Part shown: one piece after another, positions 15,541 to 24,555 of the stretch | Layout: every line of letters begins with the position of its first letter | Position numbering within the stretch: the stretch's first letter is position 1 | NCBI GenBank assembly: GCA_964542315.1 | Contig: CAZIUA010000001.1 | Coordinates: 1-64,000 of the forward strand | Source of the DNA: UBA11524 sp964542315 | Lineage (GTDB): Bacteria; Bacillota; Clostridia; Christensenellales; Aristaeellaceae | Direction of reading: 5' to 3' | DNA length: 64,000 nt | The notes under the pieces: model-generated | Database searches by the model: none | What the model was told of the DNA's origin: nothing | What the model saw: only the letters and a program-made list of their open reading frames with translations | Made by a program: the position numbers and the translations under genes

Positions 15541-17307
15541 ATGCTGGAAGAATACTTTGCTGCACACCCCATTCAGGCGGTGCGGTATGCGTCCCTGTTT
15601 CCGAATGCGGCGGAAAGGGACAGGTGGCAGGCGGTCGCGGCGGAAGACCGGGCGGATCTGCTTGACTTGGCGGAAGAGTGGCGCAGCCAGCCCTATCCCG
15701 TTCTGACGGCGGGGCATTATGCGGCCTACTGCCGCACGGGCAGCCGAAAGGCTTGCGAGGATCCCTATTTCGCGCGGCGCGTGAAGCTCTGCTCGGCGGC
15801 GCTTCATGTGGCTTTGACCGGCACGGATGCGCTGCTCACCGATGTGGAGGACGGTCTGTGGCTCCTGTGCGAGGAGACCACCTGGGCCATCAGCGCCCAT
15901 GCAGGCCTAAACGATGCCCATCCTTTTCCGGATGACCGGGGGACGATCATCGACCTGTTTGCGGCTCAGACGGGGATGATCCTCTCCTTTGTGTGTCAGC
16001 TGCTGGATGGCATGCTGCATCCCGACCTGCGTGACCGCGTCCGCCGCGAGGTCGAACGGCGCGTCCTGCGCCCCTTTATGGAGAACGACGGCGAATGGTG
16101 GATGGGTTTCGTCCGCAAAAACCTGAACAACTGGACGCCCTGGATCGTATCCAATGTGCTGATGACGGCCAATGTCTGGCAGTATGGCGGCGACAGGCTG
16201 ATCCTGCGTGCCAGCGGCATGGTGGATCGCTGGCTGCGGTGCGTGCCGGAGGATGGCGGCTGCGACGAGGGGGCGGCCTACTGGAATATGGCGGGCGGCG
16301 CCTTCCTGGATTGCCTGATGCTGCTGGAGAGCCTGTGCGGCGTGGATCTGTGGCAGGCGGAAAAGGTGCGGCGCATCATGGCGTATCCTTCACGCGTGTA
16401 TCTGGGCAGCGGATGGTTCGCCAATTTCGCGGATTGCGATGCGCGCCCATGGCTCAGCGGCGAACGCCTGCAATATGCCGGCGAACGCACGGGGGATGCG
16501 GCGCTGATCCGCATGGGACAGGAGATGCGCGGCCGTCCCTCGGATGAACTGGCCGATACGCCCCATCTCTCCCGGCTGCTGATGCGGCTCTTTTCCCATC
16601 CGGCGAAGGCGAGCGCCATGCAGGCGCGTCCGGATGTGTGGCTGCCCGACCTGCAGGTGCGCATCGTACATCGCGGCGGCCTGTCAGCGGCGATGAAGGG
16701 CGGTCACAATGACGAGAGCCATAACCACAATGACGTGGGCAGCTTCCTGCTGATGGCGGATGGCGGCATGCAGGCGGTGGACGCAGGCAATATGGTCTAC
16801 ACTGCCAAGACCTTCTCCAGCCGCCGATATGAATTGTGGAATTGCCGCAGCCTGTATCACAGCGTGCCTGTCATCGGCGGTCAGGAGCAGCAGGCTGGCA
16901 GGGAATACGCCGCGCGGGATGTGCAGGCCACTGCGGACGGCATGACGCTGGACATGGCGGATGCCTATCCGGCGCAGGCGAAGGTCGCGCGATGCGTCCG
17001 CACGTTCCGCCTGACGGAGGAGCGTTTCACTGTGCAGGATGAGATCGCGTGCAGGGAGGCTCAGCCGGTCACATGGGTGCTGATGCTGCGCCATGAGCCG
17101 CTGCTGGTGCCGGGCGAAAGCGGATGCGCCCTGCGGGATCAGCGGATGCGTCTGCGCTGGGAGAGCGATGCGCCTCTGACCGTCCGGGCGGAGGCGATCG
17201 AAATCGACGATGCACGCATGGCCAAGACCTATCCGGGGACGCTGTGGCGGCTGATACTGACGGCGCCGCCGGCACGAGACCATGCGATGCGGATCTGCTT
17301 TGCATAA
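15541..17307 (+). CDS. Heparinase II/III-like polysaccharide lyase
   Basis: 588 residues, no signal peptide. An N-terminal alpha/alpha-toroid (about 1-340) contains AYWNMAGGAFLDCLMLLESL. The heparinase II/III beta-sandwich begins near residue 370 and includes GGHNDESHNHNDVGSFLL with the conserved His-Asn cluster, plus DAGNMVYTAKTFSSRRYELW. Such proteins cleave uronic-acid polysaccharides by beta-elimination; intracellular members act on oligosaccharides. Substrate unknown. GGAGG lies 8 bases before the ATG. It is divergent from the GH43/GH35 operon and convergent with dnaA. Confidence 0.85.
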   Translation: MLEEYFAAHPIQAVRYASLFPNAAERDRWQAVAAEDRADLLDLAEEWRSQPYPVLTAGHYAAYCRTGSRKACEDPYFARRVKLCSAALHVALTGTDALLTDVEDGLWLLCEETTWAISAHAGLNDAHPFPDDRGTIIDLFAAQTGMILSFVCQLLDGMLHPDLRDRVRREVERRVLRPFMENDGEWWMGFVRKNLNNWTPWIVSNVLMTANVWQYGGDRLILRASGMVDRWLRCVPEDGGCDEGAAYWNMAGGAFLDCLMLLESLCGVDLWQAEKVRRIMAYPSRVYLGSGWFANFADCDARPWLSGERLQYAGERTGDAALIRMGQEMRGRPSDELADTPHLSRLLMRLFSHPAKASAMQARPDVWLPDLQVRIVHRGGLSAAMKGGHNDESHNHNDVGSFLLMADGGMQAVDAGNMVYTAKTFSSRRYELWNCRSLYHSVPVIGGQEQQAGREYAARDVQATADGMTLDMADAYPAQAKVARCVRTFRLTEERFTVQDEIACREAQPVTWVLMLRHEPLLVPGESGCALRDQRMRLRWESDAPLTVRAEAIEIDDARMAKTYPGTLWRLILTAPPARDHAMRICFA

Positions 17308-17335
17308 TACGACCCAAACGGCATCGGGGGACATG

Positions 17336-17378
17336 AAAAAAAGGGGCGCCGCCTCCGCCATGGAGACAGCGCCCTTTT
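17336..17378. terminator. Bidirectional terminator between lyase gene and dnaA
   Basis: AAAAGGGGCGC and GCGCCCTTTT (17369-17378) form a stem with one bulged G. A-run on one side and T-run on the other allow termination of both converging genes. Confidence 0.75.
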
Positions 17379-17386
17379 GTGTTGCC

Positions 17387-18724
17387 TTATTTGCCCTCAG
17401 CGATGAGGTTCTTGATGTCGCTGACCACATTGTTCATGCCGGTGGAGGCATCCTTGATGCTGGCGGCAATCTTGTCGCAGCCGTGCAGGACGGTGGTGTG
17501 GTCGCGGTTGCCGAAGACCTGGCCGATCTGGGGCAGGCTCAGGTTGGTCATTTCGCGCGTGAGGTACATGGCGATCTGCCGGGGGACGGTGATCTCCCTG
17601 CGGCGGGAGTGGCAGATCAGGTCATTGACGGTGATGGAGTAATAATCCGCCACGGTCTGCATGATGGACTGGGGCGTGATCTCCTTGCGGGTCTGGGTGG
17701 AGAACAGGTCGCGCAGCGCCTCGTTGCACAGGGCGACGGAGATTTCCTTCTTGGTCAGATTGGAGTAGGCCACCAGACGGGTCAGGCTGCCTTCCAGCTC
17801 ACGGATGTTGGAGTCGATATGGCTGGCAATGGTCTCCAGCACGGCGCCGTCCACATTGATGTGCTCGGATTCGGCGCGGCGCTTGAGGATGGCGATACGC
17901 GTTTCGAAATCCGGCTTCTTGATGTCCGCCAGCAGGCCCCAGGCGAAACGGCTCTTCAGGCGATCCTCCAGACGGGCAATCTCCTGCGGCGGACGGTCCG
18001 ACGTCAGGATGATCTGCTTGCCTGCGGTGTGCAGGGCGTTGAAGGTGTGGAAGAATTCCTCCTGGGTGGATTCCTTGCCGGCGATGAACTGGATATCGTC
18101 CACCATCAGCACATCCACATTGCGGAAGCGGTTGCGGAACTGGACGTTGCGGTTCTGCTGGATGGCGGAGATCAGCTCATTGGTGAACTGCTCGCCGGGG
18201 ATGCAGAGGATGCGCTTGGTCGGATTCTGCTCGAGGATGAAGTGGCCGATGGCGTGCATCAGGTGCGTCTTGCCCAGACCCACACCGCCGTAGATGAACA
18301 GGGGGTTGTAGGCCTGCGCGGGCGCCTCGGCAACGGCGAGGGAGGCCGCATGGGCAAAGCGGTTGCCGCCGCCCACCACGAACGTGTCGAAGGTGTATTT
18401 GGGGTTGAGCGTCACGCCGGTGATCTCGTCATCATCCTGCATGATCTCGGCCTTGGGCGCGGTGCGGGCCTGCAGCTCCGCGTTGGTCAGGATCTCCACG
18501 CTCATGCGGCGGCCTGCGGCGCGGCTCACCGCATCGGTGATGCGGGCATGATACATATTCATCAGCTGCGTGAGCATATTTTCCATTGTCACGCGCAGGA
18601 TGAGGGTATCCCCCTCCAGGGCGACCGCCGTGAGGTTGTTGGCGATCCATGTCGTGTATAGGATGTGGTTGAGCTCAGCCTCCATCAGGGTACAGGCTTG
18701 TTCCCAAAGCTCCTTCATGTCCAT
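17387..18724 (-). CDS. dnaA: Chromosomal replication initiator DnaA
   Basis: 445 residues, normal length. Domain I is at 1-85. The AAA+ core has YNPLFIYGGVGLGKTHLMHA (Walker A 146-153) and a Walker B (VLMVDDIQF) near 210. The C-terminal DNA-binding domain carries the signature FGNRDHTTVLHG. It binds DnaA boxes and opens the origin. Unusually, dnaN does not follow; downstream is a convergent lyase gene, and upstream is an unknown small gene rather than rpmH. Its leader has a promoter with a perfect DnaA box beside the start point, consistent with autoregulation. Confidence 0.97.
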   Translation of the reverse strand: MDMKELWEQACTLMEAELNHILYTTWIANNLTAVALEGDTLILRVTMENMLTQLMNMYHARITDAVSRAAGRRMSVEILTNAELQARTAPKAEIMQDDDEITGVTLNPKYTFDTFVVGGGNRFAHAASLAVAEAPAQAYNPLFIYGGVGLGKTHLMHAIGHFILEQNPTKRILCIPGEQFTNELISAIQQNRNVQFRNRFRNVDVLMVDDIQFIAGKESTQEEFFHTFNALHTAGKQIILTSDRPPQEIARLEDRLKSRFAWGLLADIKKPDFETRIAILKRRAESEHINVDGAVLETIASHIDSNIRELEGSLTRLVAYSNLTKKEISVALCNEALRDLFSTQTRKEITPQSIMQTVADYYSITVNDLICHSRRREITVPRQIAMYLTREMTNLSLPQIGQVFGNRDHTTVLHGCDKIAASIKDASTGMNNVVSDIKNLIAEGK

Positions 18725-18896
18725 CGCTGATGTGTTCCTTTTCTTCAGTTTCGCTCCGTCCTTCGCCCTTTTTTGCCGGGGGAAGGGCTGTTTTTCTACG
18801 CCCTGGGCGGCGGTTGAAAAAAGGCGGCATTCACTCCCAGGCCGCCACCACTGTTTATGCAGGCCAGCCGGATGAAGCCGGCCGCTGTTACATTCT

Positions 18897-18905
18897 TGTG
18901 GATAA
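18897..18905 (-). promoter_or_regulatory. DnaA box (perfect)
   Basis: TGTGGATAA is the complement of the consensus TTATCCACA. It lies about 10 bases downstream of the predicted dnaA start point. Confidence 0.75.
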
Positions 18906-18921
18906 CTTTGCGTTCTGTTTC

Positions 18922-18950
18922 ATCATATCACAGAGAGCGCCAAATTTCAA
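18922..18950 (-). promoter_or_regulatory. dnaA promoter
   Basis: On the minus strand TTGAAA (18950-18945), 17 bases, TATGAT (18927-18922). The predicted leader is about 190 bases. Confidence 0.7.
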
Positions 18951-18990
18951 GGGTTTCGCCAAAAGGAAATGCGTGAATGATGCAAAAGTC

Positions 18991-18999
18991 TGTTGATAA
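18991..18999 (-). promoter_or_regulatory. Second DnaA-box-like site
   Basis: TGTTGATAA differs from the consensus by one base and shares the following ACTTT with the box at 18897. The 18725-19261 gap otherwise holds AT-rich sequence (19000-19140) but too few boxes to call an origin. Confidence 0.45.
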
Positions 19000-19261
19000 C
19001 TTTTCCCATGATATATTGTGCCAGGACAAATGTTCGCCACAATCCCTGCGAAAAAGACTGAATAAAGATGCAGAAACGAGCATGAAATGCATATTTCTTT
19101 GGGGCGGATCGTCAAAAAAAAGAGCAAAAAATGTATCGTGCAGGAATCAAACGCCCGAATGTCGAAATAAACAAGGCTTTCTCCGCGATGCGGAAGGCTG
19201 CGACTGTCGAAAAAACACTGCGATCGCGCCGGGAAAACGCCGGTGCGCAGGAGGTGCCGGT

Positions 19262-19747
19262 ATGGCCATCATCATCCGCACGGAGGACGTCCGCGCCGCT
19301 CTGGCGCCCATGGTGGGCGAACGCTTTGCCGCCTGCACGCCGCTGTGTGCGGATACGGCGGACTGCCTGCGGAAGTACGCACCGTCCTGCATGACGCTGG
19401 AAGGGCTGTACGGCCGCGTGCGGGAATGCGTCTTTGGTGCGTTGTATGCGGCGCTGGGCCCGGAGATGGTGCTGACGCTGGAAAGCGGCATCCGGCTGCG
19501 CATCCGCATTCGGGATGTGGATACCCTGGCGGATGCGGCGCTGGGCGTGCTGCTGGATGCGCTGCCGGCGGATCAGCTGCCGCTGGAGAGGCTGCGGAGC
19601 TTCGCGCTGCAGTCCGGGCTGCTGTGTGCGATGCGCGTGCTGCTGCAGCGGTACGGCACGGTGCTGCCGAGCCTGGAGCGGGAAACGCTCATCCGCATCG
19701 TGCGGGAGAATCACCCGGCGGATCGCTATTCGGACTGGCTGGCATGA
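19262..19747 (+). CDS. Uncharacterised 161-residue protein
   Basis: I do not recognise this family. ATG 19262 has an AGGAGGTG 5-10 bases upstream, making it the best start. The protein (MAIIIRTEDVRAALAPMVG...) is leucine-, alanine- and arginine-rich, appears helical, has three cysteines in its first half, and lacks signal peptide or membrane helix. It stands between dnaA (divergent) and the ZnuA-like gene, which begins 31 bases after its stop, so the two may be co-transcribed. Confidence 0.6.
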   Translation: MAIIIRTEDVRAALAPMVGERFAACTPLCADTADCLRKYAPSCMTLEGLYGRVRECVFGALYAALGPEMVLTLESGIRLRIRIRDVDTLADAALGVLLDALPADQLPLERLRSFALQSGLLCAMRVLLQRYGTVLPSLERETLIRIVRENHPADRYSDWLA

Positions 19748-19778
19748 TGCCATTTGCCTTGTGTGAAAGGATGCTAAT

Positions 19779-20696
19779 ATGAAGAGAATGCTGACCCTGA
19801 TACTGGCCCTGATGCTCTGCCTGCCTGCCGCTATGGCGGAAGGGGAGTGCCATGTGGTGACATCGTTCTATCCCATCTACCTGTTCGCGATGAACCTGCT
19901 GGACGGTGTGGACGGCGTGACGCTGACCAACCTGGCGGACAACAACACCGGCTGCCTGCATGATTACCAGCTGCAAACCGGCGACATGAAGGAGCTGGCG
20001 CGGGCGGATGTGTTCCTGATCAACGGTGCGGGCATGGAGAGCTACCTGTCCGGCGTGTTCGAGGCCTTCCCGGATCTGCCGGTGACGGATGCCTCTGTTG
20101 GCGTTGCGCTGCTGGAGGAGGACGGCGAACATCATCATGACCATGATGAGGACGAAGACAGTCACGACCATGCGCACAACGCGCATATCTGGCTGGATGC
20201 GGAAAATGCCATCGTGATGGTGAACAACCTGGCCGATGGGCTGATGGCAGAGCTCTCCGCGCATGCGGAGACCATCGCGACCAACCGTGATGCCTATGTG
20301 GCGCGCCTGTCCGCGCTGGACGCGGAACTGACCGAGGCACTTTCTTCACTGCCGAACAAGGACATCATCACCTTCCACGAGGCCTTCCCGTATTTCGCCC
20401 ATGCCTACGGGCTGCATGTGGCGGCGGTGGTCAACCGTGACCCGGATGACGCGCTTTCGCCCCGTGCGCTGGCGGAGCTGTGCAAGACGGTCCGCGACCT
20501 GGGCGCGCCGCCGCTGTTCACTGAGCCGCAGTATGAGGATGTGGCCGCGCAGACCATCTCGCGCGAGACCGGCGCCCCCGTCTTCGCGCTGGATCCCATC
20601 GTGACCGGGCCGGAAAAGGACATTCCGCTGACCTATTATGAGGATGCCATGCGCCAGAACCTCGCCACCCTGCTGGTGGCGCTGGGGGGACTTTGA
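19779..20696 (+). CDS. Zinc/metal ABC transporter substrate-binding protein, ZnuA-like
   Basis: 305 residues. A signal peptide (MKRMLTLILALMLCLPAAMA) precedes a cluster A-I metal-binding fold. It has the His in GCLHDYQL, the flexible acidic His-rich loop (EHHHDHDEDEDSHDHAHNAH), His in TFHEAFPYFA and the late acidic ligand region in ALDPI. It captures Zn(II) (or Mn) outside the membrane. No permease or ATPase partner is nearby, which is unusual for znuA. No lipobox, so anchorage is unclear. The ribosome site is a modest GAAAGGATG. Confidence 0.93.
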   Translation: MKRMLTLILALMLCLPAAMAEGECHVVTSFYPIYLFAMNLLDGVDGVTLTNLADNNTGCLHDYQLQTGDMKELARADVFLINGAGMESYLSGVFEAFPDLPVTDASVGVALLEEDGEHHHDHDEDEDSHDHAHNAHIWLDAENAIVMVNNLADGLMAELSAHAETIATNRDAYVARLSALDAELTEALSSLPNKDIITFHEAFPYFAHAYGLHVAAVVNRDPDDALSPRALAELCKTVRDLGAPPLFTEPQYEDVAAQTISRETGAPVFALDPIVTGPEKDIPLTYYEDAMRQNLATLLVALGGL

Positions 20697-20767
20697 GGCG
20701 CTTTGCGTAATTGAGTTGATTTTTCTCCCAACACCCCCGCGTGCTGTGATGCGAGGGCTTTCCGGTC

Positions 20768-20790
20768 GCCCTCGCGCTCCTTCGGATGCG
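20768..20790 (+). repeat. Short dispersed repeat, copy 1
   Basis: CCTCGCGCTCCTTCGG followed by TGCGA recurs at 21232-21254 with one change. It lies in the 680-base gap 20697-21376, which otherwise has no credible gene. Confidence 0.5.
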
Positions 20791-20849
20791 ATTGGGTGGG
20801 CAGACACGCTCTGACATATTGGCAATCCCTCAGTCCGCTTACGCTGACA

Positions 20850-20877
20850 GCTCCCTTTGCACAAGGGAGCCTTTTTT
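20850..20877 (+). terminator. Terminator after ZnuA-like gene, within a repeat-like block
   Basis: GCTCCCTT (20850-20857) pairs with AAGGGAGC (20863-20870), followed by CTTTTTT. The preceding CCTCAGTCCGCTTACGCTGACA resembles interspersed repeats I recall from other Clostridia; that recollection was not checked. Confidence 0.7.
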
Positions 20878-21231
20878 GCGCACGCCTGTCGCTTTGACAT
20901 GCCCCATGTGGGCGCTGTATGGATATGCTGCTCACCCCATCGCAAAAAAGGGACGAAGTCCTCAAGTATGCCTCTGCAACCACATTCCGCCCGACATTAT
21001 CCCGCATCATCCGCAGGATGATGCCGCCTCTCACTGCCTCAAGGAAGAAGATCTGTATGCGCGACGTGAGACAACCGGGGTCATCGACCCTTTAGGGAGT
21101 CGAGCCAAAGCTCGCACAGCCCCTTCAACAAGCACGCGGAACCAACGCCGAATGCATCACCGACCCGAACACGCAATGGGTGTCGAGAGGGTCGAAGACC
21201 CTTCGCGGGTGCAGGGCAGAGCCCGCCGTTC

Positions 21232-21254
21232 CCCCTCGCGCTCCTTCGGGTGCG
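21232..21254 (+). repeat. Short dispersed repeat, copy 2
   Basis: Second copy of the 20768 element (CCTCGCGCTCCTTCGG, then G instead of A, then TGCGA), same orientation. Confidence 0.5.
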
Positions 21255-21321
21255 AACGAGTTGACAATTCTGCAAGCAATTTCCGCGTGCAGCTGCAACC
21301 CCTATCAGCATGAAACAACAA

Positions 21322-21358
21322 ACCCCGTTCATCGACAGAACATCGGTGAGCGGGGTTT
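21322..21358. terminator. Terminator after TlpA-like gene
   Basis: CCCCGTTCA and TGAGCGGGG form a stem with one G-T pair. The minus-strand transcript ends in GGGGTTTGTT and the plus strand in GGGGTTTTT, so it can act both ways. Confidence 0.7.
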
Positions 21359-21376
21359 TTGATGCGTTTTGCAGGC

Positions 21377-22450
21377 TCAGTAGCCCAGCTGGTCCAGCAT
21401 GGTCTCGACGATCTCGCGCCAGCCGTCCAGGTCATTCGCGCCGATGAAGGGCTCGCTGACGATATTGCCCGCGCCATCCACAAAGAAGCTCTCCGGGAAG
21501 GTCGCTACACCCGTCAGACGGCCGTTCATCCCTTCCTCATCCGGGATGAGGAAGGGAAACTGCGCGCCGCTGCTTTCGGCCAGCTTGCGTGCATCGGCCA
21601 CGGCGGCCTCGTCCACGCCCAGATGGGTGCGTGCATCCATCACCACGGCCACAACGCCCAGGCGGATGCCCTTTTCGGCGCAAGCCGCGCGGAGCTTCTC
21701 CAGCTCGGGCAATTCCTTGGTGCAGGGGCCGCACCAGGTGGTGAACACATTCACCAGCGTCAGGTCGTGATCCTGAAAGATCTCCTGCGTGTACTCGTTG
21801 CCGTACACATCAGTGGTGATGAACGTCCCCACGGTGGCCACGCCGTCGATGCGGTCGGTGGAGAAGGCCGTGTAGCCCAGGTTCATATCCAGCTCGTGCA
21901 TCTCAATGATGGTCAGTTCGGCCTGCTCCAGCAGGGCAACGTGACCGGCATTGGCGCTGCTGGCCGTGCTGAGGTAGTATTCGTAGGCGCCGTCGGTGCT
22001 TTCGCCGACCTTGGTATGGCGGTCGCACAGGGTCAGGGTGTCCAGCTGAGCCGCCATACCCTTGCGGTAAACGCCGATGGCACCGAGCTTCGCCATGCCC
22101 TCCTCCCAGGAGAAAATGTCCACGGAGAAGCCGGACTCCTCCTTTTCGGCCTGGGTGGGCGAGGAGAAACGCAACATCGCGTAGGCGATCGCGCCTGTGC
22201 CGGTGTAGTCCTCCAGGGTGAAGGCGAACACATCGCGGCTGTCCATGAGGGCCAGCAGGTCAGCAGGGAGCTTCACGTCAAGGCCGATGAAGGGGAATTC
22301 GTAGGTCTCAAGGGCGGGGAGGCCGCAGTCCACCGGGCGGAAAAGCCCTGCATCGCCCAGGTCGATGGCCTCGGCCTCCGCCAGCGCGGGACAAAAGGCC
22401 AGCACCATGGCCAGCAGGAGGATGCAGAATCGGTTCAGGGTCGCTTTCAT
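21377..22450 (-). CDS. Secreted TlpA-like thioredoxin-fold protein with N-terminal extension
   Basis: 357 residues. A signal peptide (MKATLNRFCILLLAMVLAFCPALA) is followed by about 190 residues of unknown domain, then a thioredoxin-like domain from about 215. This has VNVFTTWCGPCTKELPELEKL with the redox CGPC and FPESFFVDGAGNIVSEPFIG with the cis-Pro region. Likely an extracytoplasmic thiol oxidoreductase. TlpA proteins are usually about 150-200 residues; the extension is extra. It follows the lipoprotein gene by 25 bases and shares its promoter. Confidence 0.85.
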   Translation of the reverse strand: MKATLNRFCILLLAMVLAFCPALAEAEAIDLGDAGLFRPVDCGLPALETYEFPFIGLDVKLPADLLALMDSRDVFAFTLEDYTGTGAIAYAMLRFSSPTQAEKEESGFSVDIFSWEEGMAKLGAIGVYRKGMAAQLDTLTLCDRHTKVGESTDGAYEYYLSTASSANAGHVALLEQAELTIIEMHELDMNLGYTAFSTDRIDGVATVGTFITTDVYGNEYTQEIFQDHDLTLVNVFTTWCGPCTKELPELEKLRAACAEKGIRLGVVAVVMDARTHLGVDEAAVADARKLAESSGAQFPFLIPDEEGMNGRLTGVATFPESFFVDGAGNIVSEPFIGANDLDGWREIVETMLDQLGY

Positions 22451-22475
22451 GATGTGATACTCCTTTGCGGCGGAT

Positions 22476-23231
22476 TCATTCCGCCAGCGCTTTGATATTG
22501 TGCTCGGTCAGGGGCTGGAAGGGGAGAGCCAGCGGTTCGCCAGTGCCAATGACGCTGTTCAGCCAGGTGTCGTAGTCATGCTTGCATACCGTTTCGGTCA
22601 CGCCGCCGCGGGTGAGGATGAACACCGTGCCTACGCCTTCGGTGTCGATGTCGGTGGGGTAGGGGTCGCCCTTGAAATCGATGATGTCCACGGAGCGGCT
22701 CCACATGTTCGCCTCGGCCAGGAGGGCATAGCGTCCGGCTTGCGCGTCATATCGGTACAGGGTGTAGGGCGTGTGGCCGTCTCCGGCGAGGGTCGGGCCG
22801 AAACGCCAGAAGTCCAGCGCCAGTCCGGGGTGATAGACCATGCCCGGCGCGCCGGACAGCACCTGATGCACCGTGCCGGATGCTGCATCCCAGGTGAATA
22901 CCGCCTCGCGCTGATGCGCATCGTCCGCAGTGGTGAACTGCACGATCAGCTCCTCGCGGCCATCGCCGGTCACATCGCACAGCGCAAAGAAATTCTCCTC
23001 GATGAAGCCGATGTTCCCATCAAAGCCTGCGTCCTGCCCATCCGGCCAGACGTGCTCAAAGGCCAGCTGCTGGAGGACGAACTGGTAGGCATCCAGCATG
23101 CCGCGAGCCGGAAGGGCTGTGAAGGCTGCCTGTTCAGCGGCGCGATGCACGGGGAAGCCTTCGCTGGCCTGACAGCCGGTCAGCACCGTACAGAGCAGCA
23201 AGCAGAGGAAAAGCCGGATGACATGCTTCAT
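22476..23231 (-). CDS. Lipoprotein of unknown function
   Basis: 251 residues from ATG 23231, which has AAGGAG upstream; an in-frame start 63 bases earlier lacks a site and precedes the likely start point. The signal peptide ends in a clear lipobox (LLCTVLTGC). The body contains FFALCDVTGDGREELIVQF, a calcium-loop-like/FG-GAP-type motif, and LSGAPGMVYHPG. First gene of an operon with the TlpA-like protein. Function not recognised. Confidence 0.75.
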   Translation of the reverse strand: MKHVIRLFLCLLLCTVLTGCQASEGFPVHRAAEQAAFTALPARGMLDAYQFVLQQLAFEHVWPDGQDAGFDGNIGFIEENFFALCDVTGDGREELIVQFTTADDAHQREAVFTWDAASGTVHQVLSGAPGMVYHPGLALDFWRFGPTLAGDGHTPYTLYRYDAQAGRYALLAEANMWSRSVDIIDFKGDPYPTDIDTEGVGTVFILTRGGVTETVCKHDYDTWLNSVIGTGEPLALPFQPLTEHNIKALAE

Positions 23232-23278
23232 GATGCGCTCCTTCTGCGGCGGGGAAAACGCCGCGCCGCAATGATATG

Positions 23279-23307
23279 ATGATAGCACAGGCACACGGGC
23301 TGGTCAA
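23279..23307 (-). promoter_or_regulatory. Promoter for lipoprotein-TlpA operon
   Basis: On the minus strand TTGACC (23307-23302), 17 bases, TATCAT (23284-23279); both hexamers match consensus at five of six. Confidence 0.75.
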
Positions 23308-23375
23308 GTGCGCAGCAGGACAAAATAAATAGGTAGAAAAAACGCCGGAAATGCCAACAAAACGTGCGGAACTGG

Positions 23376-23404
23376 TTGCAAAAATCCGCAAAATATGCGA
23401 TAAT
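23376..23404 (+). promoter_or_regulatory. Promoter for LysR gene
   Basis: TTGCAA (23376-23381), 17 bases, GATAAT (23399-23404), 35 bases before the ATG. Confidence 0.6.
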
Positions 23405-23439
23405 TTTCAAGAGAAAAAACGCTGGAGTGAAGTAAACGC

Positions 23440-24366
23440 ATGTCATTGAACATCCTGCATATGAAGTACGCCGTGGAGGTGGCGAAGGCGGGCTCGCTGA
23501 AGAAGGCATCGGAGAATCTCTACGTCGCGTTGCCCAATGTCAGCCGATCCATCAAGGAGCTGGAGTCCGACCTGGGCATCGAGATCTTCGAGCGCAGTGC
23601 CAAGGGCATGTCCCTCACCCCGGATGGTGAAGAATTCATCGGCTATGCCAAGGGCATCCTCAGCCAGATCGAACAGGTGGAGCAGCTCTACCGCGGCGGC
23701 GGATCGGCCAAGCAGCGGTTCTCGATCTCCGTGCCGCGCGCCTGCTATATTTCCGACGCATTTGCGGCCTTCTCCCGCACCCTGACCGATCAGCCGGCGG
23801 AGATCATCTATAAGGAAACGAATTCCAAGCGCACCATCCAGAATATCCTCGAGGATGACTACCGTCTGGGTATCATCCGCTATGCGGAGAATTACGACCG
23901 GTATTTCAAGACCATGCTGGAGGAAAAGGGGCTGACCTACGAGATCATCTCCGAATTCTCCTATGTGCTGCTCATGAGCGCCGAATGCCCCCTGGCGGAT
24001 CGCGAACGCATCAGCGAGGATGATCTCGCCGGCTATATCGAGATCGCCCATGCGGATCCCTATGTGCCGTCGCTGCCCATGTCCCGCGTGCTCAAGGAGG
24101 AGCATCCTGACCAGACGGATCGCCGCATCTTCGTCTTCGAGCGCGCCAGCCAGCTGGAATTGCTCAGCCGCAATCCGCAGACGTTCATGTGGGTGTCCCC
24201 CGTGCCGGAGGAAATGTGCAGGCGATACGGCCTGGTGCAGCGGCAATGCACCGAAAAGCAGAAGACCTACAAGGATGTGCTGATCTACCGCAGCGGATAC
24301 AGGCTGTCCGAGCTGGATAAGCGCTTTATCACCGCCCTGTGTGAGGCCAAAAGAAAGCATCTTTGA
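23440..24366 (+). CDS. LysR-family transcriptional regulator
   Basis: 308 residues, usual length. The winged helix-turn-helix (MKYAVEVAKAGSLKKASENLYVALPNVSRSIKELESDLG) covers about residues 8-46 and is followed by FERSAKGMSLTPDGEEF. The two-lobed effector domain starts near residue 90 (KQRFSISVPRACYISDAF). Effector unknown. It stands alone between the divergent lipoprotein operon and rex. Confidence 0.93.
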   Translation: MSLNILHMKYAVEVAKAGSLKKASENLYVALPNVSRSIKELESDLGIEIFERSAKGMSLTPDGEEFIGYAKGILSQIEQVEQLYRGGGSAKQRFSISVPRACYISDAFAAFSRTLTDQPAEIIYKETNSKRTIQNILEDDYRLGIIRYAENYDRYFKTMLEEKGLTYEIISEFSYVLLMSAECPLADRERISEDDLAGYIEIAHADPYVPSLPMSRVLKEEHPDQTDRRIFVFERASQLELLSRNPQTFMWVSPVPEEMCRRYGLVQRQCTEKQKTYKDVLIYRSGYRLSELDKRFITALCEAKRKHL

Positions 24367-24397
24367 ACAAAATTGAAAAGAATTGAACAAAATTTGC

Positions 24398-24415
24398 GCG
24401 AAGGCTTTCGCTTTT
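24398..24415 (+). terminator. Weak terminator after LysR gene
   Basis: GCGAA-GGCT-TTCGC followed by TTTT: a 5-bp stem only. Confidence 0.35.
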
Positions 24416-24511
24416 GCGTGAAAATCCATCATAATCGGCCAATCCATCCATGCCTTATCGATAATGATAATACCGATTAACGCTTTTCATAATTCCCTTG
24501 TGGCGGATTGT

Positions 24512-24529
24512 TTGTTAAAATGTTAACGT
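24512..24529. promoter_or_regulatory. Rex operator overlapping the rex-adhE promoter
   Basis: TTGTTAAAATGTTAACGT matches the Rex consensus TTGTTAA-N4-TTAACAA in 12 of 14 specified bases. An extended -10 (TG-T-TAAAAT, 24513-24521) lies inside it, so bound Rex would block the polymerase directly. Confidence 0.75.
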
Positions 24530-24555
24530 ACCCTACAGCGGAAGGAGGAAGAGCG

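Noticed and set aside
18725..19261. Replication origin
   Set aside because: Only two DnaA-box-like sites and no dnaN neighbour. I kept the boxes as regulatory sites but not an origin call.
20786..21313. Open frame of 175 codons in the repeat region
   Set aside because: It contains the short repeat, has no ribosome site and shows no recognisable domain.
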